Part shown: piece after piece, positions 34,116 through 40,837 of the stretch
Layout: every line of letters starts with the position of its first letter
Numbering within the stretch: the stretch's first letter is position 1
Notes under the pieces: generated by a model
Told to the model about the DNA's origin: nothing
The model's input: only the letters and a program-made list of their open reading frames with translations
Database searches by the model: none
Made by a program: the position numbers and the translations under genes
Assembly (NCBI RefSeq): GCF_001514235.1
Contig: NZ_KQ948932.1
Coordinates: 205,187-269,186 of the forward strand
Source of the DNA: Streptomyces caeruleatus
GTDB lineage: Bacteria; Actinomycetota; Actinomycetes; Streptomycetales; Streptomycetaceae
Reading direction: 5' to 3'
DNA: 64,000 nt

Positions 34116-34498
34116 TCCGTGCCGGGCGCGGGCTTCCAGCTGGCGGTGACGGTGAGGTGCGCCTGCCCGCTGCCGCCGACGATGCCGAGCTTGAGGTCCT
34201 GGCCGACCTGGATGCCGAACGTCACGCTCAGCTCGCTCGGCGGATCCGGTACGGCGGAGGCGGCGTCGTGCACTTCCTGCAGCAACGGCCCGAGCGGCTT
34301 GAGCGCCCCGCGCAGGGTGGCGGTCGCGAGGTCGGCGACGGCGGCCCGGCCTCCGGTGGCGACGGGAACCGCCCTTCCCATGCCCTCGGGAAGGTCGTCG
34401 TCCCGCGAGGGCGAGGGCGCTTCGGGGGACGGCGCGGGAGTGAGCAGGAATCTCACGGGCGTACCGTCGTCGAACTCTGATTCCAGAAAGGTGGACAC
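34112..34498 (-). CDS. Trypco1-like (CU044_2847) small protein
   Basis: 128 residues, first gene of the operon. An N-terminal beta-strand start (MSTFLESEFDDGTPVRFLL) is followed by a charged Pro/Ser linker, an amphipathic helix (~60-90) and a C-terminal beta hairpin (ELSVTFGIQVGQDLKLGIVGGSGQAHLTVTASW), the typical ending of the Trypco1/CU044_2847 family, which co-occurs with trypsin-like and VMAP proteins. Its stop overlaps the protease start. It may regulate or target the protease; role unknown. The promoter should lie in 34499-34761. Confidence 0.8.
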   Translation of the reverse strand: MSTFLESEFDDGTPVRFLLTPAPSPEAPSPSRDDDLPEGMGRAVPVATGGRAAVADLATATLRGALKPLGPLLQEVHDAASAVPDPPSELSVTFGIQVGQDLKLGIVGGSGQAHLTVTASWKPAPGTE

Positions 34499-34653
34499 CG
34501 CAACATTGTGGCCGAACTCCGCAGGCAGGAAGGAGAGTTCGCCAAGTCGGAGCGTTCGATCGGGCGGAGGGTGGGCGGAGGGTGGGCGGTGGCGGGGGAA
34601 GCGTGCGGGTGTTGCGCGGGAAAGGTGAGCGGAGGGGTGAGGCGGCGACCATA

Positions 34654-34672
34654 CTGAGGTGACTCAGGTCAC
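34654..34672. promoter_or_regulatory. Overlapping inverted repeats in the divergent intergenic region
   Basis: Between the conflict operon (start 34498) and the membrane-protein gene (start 34762), ctgag-gtga-ctcag (34654-34667) and gtgac-tcag-gtcac (34659-34672) overlap. This is a candidate operator for divergent control. The same gap has a ggcggagggt direct repeat. Confidence 0.4.
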
Positions 34673-34761
34673 ACAGATGCTATGGTGATCGATCCTGACA
34701 AGCTCAACTTCCCTTTATTCAGGGGTGGTTGATCGAACTGCTGCACCTCGGGGGACGATCC

Positions 34762-36609
34762 ATGACCCAGCCCGAGCTCCCGCCTCAACGGGCGGAAGCA
34801 CCGAGACCTGGAACACGCCGTCCGGTCGATCCGTCGCGAAGTGAGGCCTGTCGGCTGCTGTGCGCGGGGACGTACCTGCACGTCGGCTATCGGGACGCGG
34901 TGATCGACGAACTGTATGTGCACCGCGAGCGGTTCGCCGCGCCCTCCTACGGCTTCGACGCGGCTCGCGTCCTCGCCCACGCCCTGCGCGCCCGCCGCCA
35001 GGAAGTGGCGTGGGCGGCCGGCATGATCGGCCTGTGGGTGGTCGCGGCGGCACTCACCAAATGGCAGATCGCGATGGTGATCTGGCCCATCCTGCTGATC
35101 GCGGTGGGCCGCCGGCTGGGCGGCAGCCTCAGCATCGACGCACAGTTCCGGCAGTTCGCCCTGTTCCGGCGCGCCCTCGCGTTCGTACTGCGCTGGTACG
35201 GCCGCCTCACCCTGTTGGCGGTGTACGTCCTGCAGTTCCGGGTGCTCATCGCCGGTCCCGAGGAGTCCGACGGTTACTCGTCCGACTACTACGGCGCTTC
35301 CGGTGACAGCTTGTTCGACTCGTCGGACAGCGGCGTCCTCGAAGGCCCCTTCGGCCTGCTGGACGCGGGCGCCGCGGAGGCCAACCGCTTCACCGCCGCG
35401 TGCCTGCTCGCACTGCCCCTGCTGCTCGCGCTGCTCAGCGTGGGGCAGCGCGGTCAGTTCGCGCGCTCGATCGCGGGTGAACTGTCCAAGAAGCGTTTCC
35501 CGGACATCACCGCCGACCCCGCCGAGGCCGCGCCCGGTCACCGGCTGCTGGAACTGAGCCGGCGCATCCGTCAGGAGCAGCACGCGCCGCTGGTGCTCTA
35601 CGCGAAGTCCGATCCGTTCCGTGGCGCCGGACTGCCGTTCGAGCCGTGGTCCCTCTCGATCGAACTCCGCCCCCGAGCGACGGTCGACGACGACTCGCCG
35701 CTGCACGCCCTCACCAAGCCCGGAACGGTGCCCGCGCCCGCGGAGCCGCTCGACAACGCCACGGTCCTGGCGAAGATCAAACCGCTGCTCGAACAGTTGC
35801 GGGAGCCTTCGGCGCGCAGCTCCCCGCAGGCGGCCGACAGCGTGCTCGACCGGCTGCGCGAACTCGTCGTGGACGAGTGCGTGTTCCTGCCCGCGGAGGG
35901 GCTGCCGGGCCGGATGGCCTTTCCCTACACGCCGGACACGTACGCGATGCACCGGGCCGACGCCGTGGAGGAGGGCGGCGAGCAGCGACGGCACTTCCTG
36001 CGGGTGCGCGTCGGCGGCTGGGACGAGGAGATCGTCGTCACCGTGTTCGTCCGCGTCCACACGCAGGGCGGGATGCTGATGCTGGAGGTCGCGCCGCATG
36101 TGCTGCCGCCGGTCAACCCGCTGTTCGGCACCGCCGACAGGAAGGCCCACGAGCATCTGCACCGCGGCGGCCCAGGCCGCTACGTCTTCGCCCTGCTGCG
36201 CATCCCGGCCGCGACCGGCGACGCCCTGCGCGTCCTGGTCCGCGCCCTCGCCCAGCAGTGGCGGCAGCTCACCGGCGTACACGCGGACACGCTGCCGGAC
36301 GGGCCCGGTGTCTCGGTGCGGGAACTGGGTGCGGACGACCGGGCGACCCTCTTCCAGGAGATGGACATCGCCCGCTATCTGAAGTCGATACAGGACCGGA
36401 TCGCGGGCGGGGTGCGCCAGGCGCTGTGGAACGCGGGGTACGACATCGCCGAGTTCGAGCAGAAGGTCACCAACGTGTTCAACAACAGCGGGACATTCGT
36501 CGGGGGCTCCGTCCAGGGCAACGGGATCGCCATCGGCAGCGACAGCAAGGCCACCTCGGCGCCGGGCAAGCCGTCCGCCGCCGGCGCCGGGGGCCCCGCG
36601 AAGAAGTAG
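34762..36609 (+). CDS. Membrane protein ending in a glycine-rich amyloid-like motif
   Basis: 615 residues from the ATG at 34762 (MTQPELPPQRAEA), with cgggggacg at good spacing; a TTG at 34729 is possible but less likely. The N-terminal ~240 residues have about four membrane helices (VAWAAGMIGLWVVAAAL, IAMVIWPILLIAVG, LTLLAVYVLQFRVLIAG, FTAACLLALPLLLALL). The cytoplasmic part (~250-570) has no motif I recognise. The C-terminal ~45 residues contain SGTFVGGSVQGNGIAIG, closely matching the N-terminus of the next gene product. Its stop lies in a 22-bp tandem repeat. Divergent from the conflict operon. Confidence 0.8.
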   Translation: MTQPELPPQRAEAPRPGTRRPVDPSRSEACRLLCAGTYLHVGYRDAVIDELYVHRERFAAPSYGFDAARVLAHALRARRQEVAWAAGMIGLWVVAAALTKWQIAMVIWPILLIAVGRRLGGSLSIDAQFRQFALFRRALAFVLRWYGRLTLLAVYVLQFRVLIAGPEESDGYSSDYYGASGDSLFDSSDSGVLEGPFGLLDAGAAEANRFTAACLLALPLLLALLSVGQRGQFARSIAGELSKKRFPDITADPAEAAPGHRLLELSRRIRQEQHAPLVLYAKSDPFRGAGLPFEPWSLSIELRPRATVDDDSPLHALTKPGTVPAPAEPLDNATVLAKIKPLLEQLREPSARSSPQAADSVLDRLRELVVDECVFLPAEGLPGRMAFPYTPDTYAMHRADAVEEGGEQRRHFLRVRVGGWDEEIVVTVFVRVHTQGGMLMLEVAPHVLPPVNPLFGTADRKAHEHLHRGGPGRYVFALLRIPAATGDALRVLVRALAQQWRQLTGVHADTLPDGPGVSVRELGADDRATLFQEMDIARYLKSIQDRIAGGVRQALWNAGYDIAEFEQKVTNVFNNSGTFVGGSVQGNGIAIGSDSKATSAPGKPSAAGAGGPAKK

Positions 36610-36698
36610 AGCGGGACCGGCGTGGAAGTAGAGCGGGACCGGCGAAGCAGCAGAGCGGGACCGGCGAAGAAGTACAGCGGGACCGGCGAAGAAGCAGA
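36601..36698. repeat. 22-bp tandem repeat spanning the stop codon of the membrane-protein gene
   Basis: Four 22-bp units begin at 36611, 36633, 36655 and 36677 (each starts gcgggaccggcg), preceded by a partial unit that contains the TAG stop at 36607-36609. A second TAG lies 22 nt later in another frame. The array fills the gap to the next ribosome site. Confidence 0.88.
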
Positions 36699-36712
36699 CA
36701 ACGGAGGGTGAC

Positions 36713-37096
36713 ATGAATCAGACGCCAGCGGGCGACGGCCAGGGCTCCGGCACGTACGTCGGCGGGTCCGTCACCGGCAACGGCATCGCGGTCGGTGCGG
36801 GCGCCAGTGCCGCTTACACCTCGACGACGGCACCGGCCGACGCCTCGCACCAGGCCCTGCTCCAGGCCGTCCGAGACCTCAGCGAGGACCTGCGGAGGTA
36901 TCCCGTCACCCCCGAGACCCAGGAGCTCTCCGCGAGCCTGGAGGAGACCGAGCAACAGGTGACCAGCACCGGCCGCGCCCAGCCCGGCGTGCTGAGCCGG
37001 CTCCGCACCGCCCTCGAAGAGGCGGGCGGCCTCCTCGGCGCGATCACGTCCGCCACGGCCCTCGGTACGGCCGTGGCCGGACTCATCGGGGGCTGA
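36713..37096 (+). CDS. Small protein with N-terminal glycine-rich amyloid-like motif (DUF5955-like)
   Basis: 127 residues from the ATG at 36713, with ggagggtgac upstream. Residues 11-35 carry SGTYVGGSVTGNGIAVG followed by AGASAAYT. Residues ~40-105 are charged and helical (LLQAVRDLSEDLRRYPVTPET...SLEETEQQV). The tail (~108-127) is a hydrophobic Ala/Gly-rich helix (ITSATALGTAVAGLIGG). Actinobacterial proteins with this layout are annotated DUF5955 and similar; function unknown. The shared motif with the preceding protein suggests direct interaction. Confidence 0.78.
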   Translation: MNQTPAGDGQGSGTYVGGSVTGNGIAVGAGASAAYTSTTAPADASHQALLQAVRDLSEDLRRYPVTPETQELSASLEETEQQVTSTGRAQPGVLSRLRTALEEAGGLLGAITSATALGTAVAGLIGG

Positions 37097-37099
37097 GCG

Positions 37100-38068
37100 A
37101 TGGGCGGCGGGGGCACCGGCGGGGTCCGGTGGAACAAGGACACCCAGTCGTGGGAACGGGTGGGCGCAGGCGGTCACCCCGCCTCGCCACCGCCGCCCGC
37201 GAAACCCGTCCGGCCACCGACGGCCGCAGGGGTGCCGACCGGCCCCGGTGTGGGGACGCCGGGGGAGGGGCAGGCCGGAGCGCATCCGGACGGCGCGGCC
37301 CCGCCCGACTGGCCGCAGCCGCCCTCCCCACCGCGCAACGCCCCGCTCGACTGGCCGCAGCCGCCCCCCTCACCCCCCGGGGCCCCGCGCGGCCGACGGG
37401 GGAGGGTCATCGCCGCCGCGGTCGGTGCGGCGGTCGCGGTCACCGCCGTCGCGAGCTGGCTGGCGGTCGACATGGCGGGGGACGACGGCGACGGCAAGGC
37501 GGACCACGCCCCGGCGAGCACCACCGGCGTCTCCCGCGACGACCGGTCCGCACCGCCCCCGGACACCCCGTCCGATCCGGCTCCGTCCTCCGAGGACCCG
37601 TTCACGGCCGCGTCCGAGTCACCCGGAGTGCCCGCCGGATACCGGGCGGTCGAGGACGCCTCGGGCTTCTCCACCGTCGTCCCGGAGGACTGGACCCGCA
37701 GCGAGCAGAAGGACGGAGCCGTCGTCTTCTACACCGCGCCCGACGAGCGCGGCCTCCTGCAGATCTTCGAGGTGGTCGAAGCGGGCTACACACCCGACGA
37801 CGCGCTCGACGTGGCCGTCGACAGCCTGTCCGGGCAGCCGGGCTTCACACAGATCAGCCGGGAGACCGTCGCCGACGAGACGAACGCGAGCGAGCTCGTC
37901 TACGAGTACGACAGCAAGGACCTGGGCGAGCGGGTGCGAGCCGTCGACCGGGTCTTCCAGACGGACGACGGCCGCCTCTACGCGATGGTCGTCCGAGGTA
38001 CGACGGAGGACTGGGCCGGGACGCGGAAGACGCTGGAGAGCGCCAGGGCGGCGTTCACGCCGAACTGA
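37100..38068 (+). CDS. Single-pass membrane protein with extracytoplasmic PsbP/LpqN-like domain
   Basis: 322 residues; it starts 4 nt after the previous stop. Residues 1-95 are Pro-rich and cytoplasmic (start MGGGGTGGVRWNKDTQSWE). One membrane helix follows (~104-124, VIAAAVGAAVAVTAVASWLAV), then an Asp/Ser/Pro linker and an extracellular domain (~175-322) with GYRAVEDASGFSTVVPEDW and paired strands, reminiscent of PsbP/LpqN-like folds. No catalytic residues are visible. Part of the plus-strand run 34762-38068. Function unknown. Confidence 0.78.
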   Translation: MGGGGTGGVRWNKDTQSWERVGAGGHPASPPPPAKPVRPPTAAGVPTGPGVGTPGEGQAGAHPDGAAPPDWPQPPSPPRNAPLDWPQPPPSPPGAPRGRRGRVIAAAVGAAVAVTAVASWLAVDMAGDDGDGKADHAPASTTGVSRDDRSAPPPDTPSDPAPSSEDPFTAASESPGVPAGYRAVEDASGFSTVVPEDWTRSEQKDGAVVFYTAPDERGLLQIFEVVEAGYTPDDALDVAVDSLSGQPGFTQISRETVADETNASELVYEYDSKDLGERVRAVDRVFQTDDGRLYAMVVRGTTEDWAGTRKTLESARAAFTPN

Positions 38069-38080
38069 AGCCGTCAGCCG

Positions 38081-38128
38081 TCAGTCGTCCAGCCCCTCAG
38101 CCGTCCAGCCCCTCAGCCGTCCAGTCGC
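38081..38128. repeat. 16-bp tandem repeat spanning the stop codon of the MarR-GNAT gene
   Basis: Three 16-bp units (tcagtcgtccagcccc at 38081, tcagccgtccagcccc at 38097, tcagccgtccagtcgc at 38113). On the minus strand each carries TGA; the shifts of 16 and 32 nt put stops in all three frames. Confidence 0.85.
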
Positions 38129-39000
38129 TTCTCGAACCAGTGGCTGGCGTAGACGTTGTCGTCGTACGCGGGGATGTCGGTGTATCCGCACGCCCGGTAC
38201 ATCGCCTGTGCCTCGGTGAGCGCGGCGTGGGTGTCGAGGCGTACGACGGTGAAGTGCCGGGCCGAGGCCTCCTGTTCGAGGGCGTCGAGCAGCCGGCGGG
38301 CGAGGCCGAGGCGGCGGGCGTCGGGGTGCACCCAGACGTGGCGGATCTCCCCGACGCCGGGTTCCAGGCGCCGTAGCGCCCCGCAGCCCACGGGACGGTG
38401 TTCCTCGTAGGCGACGAAGAACGCCCCGGCGTCGCCGGACACCTCCCGCGGCCGTACGAGGTCGTCCTTGTCGAAGCCCTCGGGGAAGCGCGCGTCGATG
38501 TCGGCGGCGTAGGCGTCCAGACAGGCCCGGGCGTCCGGTGCGGCGCCGTCGACGAGGGTGACGGTGATGCCGGCGAGGCGCAGCAGCCGCTGGGCGGTGG
38601 CCATGGCCCGGGTCAGCTCGGCGCGCTGTGCCTCGCCGAGGCCTTCGAGGAGCCCGGCCGCGGCAGCGCCCGCCCGCCGGTCCTGCTCCGTCACCTCCAG
38701 CCGCCCGGCCGGGGTCAGCTCGATCATGCGCAGCCGGTTGTCCCGCGGGTGCGCGCTCAGCCGTGCCAGGCCCTGGGCCTGAAGCGCCTTGGCCATCCGG
38801 CTCAGATACCCGGCGTCCAGCCCGAGCCGGCTCCTGAGCTCCCGCAGGGACGCGCCGTCGCCGATCTCGAAGAGCAGCCGGGCCTCGCCGAGCGGGCGGT
38901 CCTGGCCGAGGTAGTGGTCGTCCAGTACGCCGATACGGCGCGTGAAGTAACGGTTGAAGCGGCGGAAGGCCGTCACATGATCCATCGATACCGGCTCCAT
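38113..39000 (-). CDS. MarR-type regulator fused to GNAT acetyltransferase
   Basis: 295 residues. Residues ~1-140 are a MarR winged helix (FRRFNRYFTRRIGVLDDHYL; ASLRELRSRLGLDAGYLSRM as recognition helix; wing LSAHPRDNRLRMIELT). Residues ~145-295 are a GNAT domain with VWVHPDARRLGLARRLL as the acetyl-CoA loop and a final CGYTDIPAYDDN. MarR-GNAT fusions are common in Actinobacteria and are thought to be acetyl-CoA-linked regulators. A perfect 18-bp palindrome 4 nt before its start codon is the likely autoregulatory operator and may also affect the divergent choline operon. Confidence 0.88.
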   Translation of the reverse strand: MEPVSMDHVTAFRRFNRYFTRRIGVLDDHYLGQDRPLGEARLLFEIGDGASLRELRSRLGLDAGYLSRMAKALQAQGLARLSAHPRDNRLRMIELTPAGRLEVTEQDRRAGAAAAGLLEGLGEAQRAELTRAMATAQRLLRLAGITVTLVDGAAPDARACLDAYAADIDARFPEGFDKDDLVRPREVSGDAGAFFVAYEEHRPVGCGALRRLEPGVGEIRHVWVHPDARRLGLARRLLDALEQEASARHFTVVRLDTHAALTEAQAMYRACGYTDIPAYDDNVYASHWFEKRLDG

Positions 39001-39004
39001 AGTT

Positions 39005-39022
39005 CTTTGACTTTAGTCAAAG
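39005..39022. promoter_or_regulatory. MarR-type operator
   Basis: A perfect palindrome, ctttgact-tt-agtcaaag (8+2+8), ends 4 nt from the MarR-GNAT start codon on the minus strand. The TTTGAC core is typical of MarR sites. Divergent betB starts 190 nt away. Confidence 0.75.
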
Positions 39023-39211
39023 GTCCGATTCCGGTCGACCCCACGCACTGCCCGCTTTCGTTCCTGTTTGTCCGGATGTTCAGTGATGCACCGCACTTTC
39101 GGTCGTCGATTGCGCATGCAATGGGAGGGCCGGGGCAGGCGGTCACGGTCCTCGTGAGTGACACCTGTGTGACTCAGGGGCACTGAACAGGAACGGAAGG
39201 CAACACCGATC

Positions 39212-40729
39212 ATGACCGGACAGCAGGCGCAGAAGACGATTCACGCGGGCGGCGAGTGGCGCGACGCCGTCTCCGGCGCGACGCGCGAGATCCTCGACCC
39301 CGCGGACGCGACGCCGTTCGCCGTGGTCGCCGAGGGTGACGAGAAGGACACCGACCTGGCGGTCGCGGCCGCCCACCGAGCCTTCGACGGCGCCCAGGGG
39401 GAGTGGCCGCGTACGCCCGTCGCCGAGCGTGCCGCCCTGCTGCGTCGCGTCGCCGACCTCCTCGTGCGCGACCGCGAGAAGCTCGGCCTGCTGGAGAGCC
39501 GCGACGCCGGCAAGACCCTCGAAGAGGGCCGGGTCGACATCGACTGCGTCGCCGACGCCTTCCGTTACTTCGCCGACCTCGTCGCCGCCGAGGCCCCGGG
39601 CCGGGTCGTCGACGCGGGCTCGTCCGACCTCCACAGCGTCGTCGTGCACGAGCCGGTCGGCGTCTGCGCGCTGATCACCCCCTGGAACTACCCGCTCCTG
39701 CAGGCCAGTTGGAAGATCGCCCCGGCCCTCGCCGCCGGGAACACCTTCGTGATCAAGCCCAGCGAGATCACCCCGCTGACGACCGTCGCGCTCATCGACC
39801 TCCTGGTCGAGGCCGGACTGCCCGCCGGCGTCGCCAACATCGTCACCGGGCCCGGCCACTCCGTCGGCGCCCGGCTCGCCGAGCACCCCGACGTCGACCT
39901 CGTCTCCTTCACCGGCGGCCTGGTCAGCGGCACCAAGGTGGCCCAGGCCGCCGCGCCCTCGGTCAAGAAGGTCGCGCTCGAACTCGGCGGCAAGAACCCC
40001 AACGTCGTCTTCGCCGACGCCTGCGCCACGGAGGAGGGCTTCGACACCGCCGTCGACCAGGCCCTCAACGCCGCCTTCATCCACAGTGGCCAGGTCTGCT
40101 CGGCGGGCGGCCGCCTCATCGTCGAGGAGTCGGTCCGGGACCGCTTCGTCGCCGAACTCGCCCGCAGGGCAGGCAGGATCCGGCTCGGCCGGGGCACCGC
40201 CGACGGCGTCGAGTGCGGTCCGCTCGTCTCCGAGCAGCAGCGCGCGAAGGTCGAGGCGTACGTCGACTCCGCGCTCAAGGAGGGCGCGGTGCTGCGCTCC
40301 GGCGGCCGGCGTCCCGAGCCGTCCCCGGAGCGGCCGGAGAACGGCTACTTCTACGAGCCGACCGTCCTCGACCACTGCCACCGCGAGATGCGTGTCGTCC
40401 GCGAGGAGGTCTTCGGTCCGGTCCTCACCGTCGAGACCTTCCGCACCGAGGACGAGGCCATCGCTCTCGCCAACGACACCGAGTACGGGCTCGCGGGCGC
40501 CGTCTGGACCGCCGACGCGGGCCGGGCGCGGCGGGTCGCGGGGCGGCTGCGGCACGGCACCGTCTGGATCAACGACTTCCACCCCTACCTTCCGCAGGCG
40601 GAGTGGGGCGGGTTCGGCAAGAGCGGGGTGGGGCGCGAGCTCGGCCCTGCCGGGCTTGCCGAGTACCGCGAGAGCAAGCACGTGTATCAGAACCTGGCGC
40701 CAAGGCCGGTGCGCTGGTTCACAGGCTGA
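39212..40729 (+). CDS. betB: Betaine-aldehyde dehydrogenase family protein
   Basis: 505 residues, a NAD(P)-dependent aldehyde dehydrogenase, probably oxidising betaine aldehyde to glycine betaine. It shows the cofactor site ITPWNYPLLQASWKIAPALAAG (~150-172), SFTGG (~231-235), ELGGKNPN (Glu ~255) and GQVCSAG (catalytic Cys ~296). ATG at 39212, with acggaagg upstream. Gene order (choline oxidase-like enzyme and quaternary-amine ABC transporter downstream) supports the betaine role. Downstream, a dispersed repeat sits in the 108-nt gap before betA. Confidence 0.9.
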   Translation: MTGQQAQKTIHAGGEWRDAVSGATREILDPADATPFAVVAEGDEKDTDLAVAAAHRAFDGAQGEWPRTPVAERAALLRRVADLLVRDREKLGLLESRDAGKTLEEGRVDIDCVADAFRYFADLVAAEAPGRVVDAGSSDLHSVVVHEPVGVCALITPWNYPLLQASWKIAPALAAGNTFVIKPSEITPLTTVALIDLLVEAGLPAGVANIVTGPGHSVGARLAEHPDVDLVSFTGGLVSGTKVAQAAAPSVKKVALELGGKNPNVVFADACATEEGFDTAVDQALNAAFIHSGQVCSAGGRLIVEESVRDRFVAELARRAGRIRLGRGTADGVECGPLVSEQQRAKVEAYVDSALKEGAVLRSGGRRPEPSPERPENGYFYEPTVLDHCHREMRVVREEVFGPVLTVETFRTEDEAIALANDTEYGLAGAVWTADAGRARRVAGRLRHGTVWINDFHPYLPQAEWGGFGKSGVGRELGPAGLAEYRESKHVYQNLAPRPVRWFTG

Positions 40730-40738
40730 CTGCAGCCA

Positions 40739-40776
40739 ACCAAGGGGCGCGGGGAACTGCGCGACCAGCCACAACG
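40739..40776. repeat. Dispersed Streptomyces-type intergenic repeat (copy 3)
   Basis: Inverted copy of the element at 26195 (ggggcgcggggaactgcgcg followed by accagccacaac), between betB and the choline-oxidase-like gene. Confidence 0.7.
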
Positions 40777-40837
40777 AAACCCGCACCCGTATGACTACAG
40801 GCCCTCCCACGGCGCCACATCCTGGAGTAACCCCCTG

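Noticed and set aside
34499..34652. N-terminal extension of the trypsin/VMAP protein to 34652
   Set aside because: The extension is Arg/Pro-rich and overlaps the conserved Trypco1-like gene; the GTG at 34115 gives the GTGA overlap and the family N-terminus.
36375..36701. Minus-strand open frame across the 22-bp repeats
   Set aside because: It reads a repeat of the plus-strand array (FFAGP-like units) and has no start signal.
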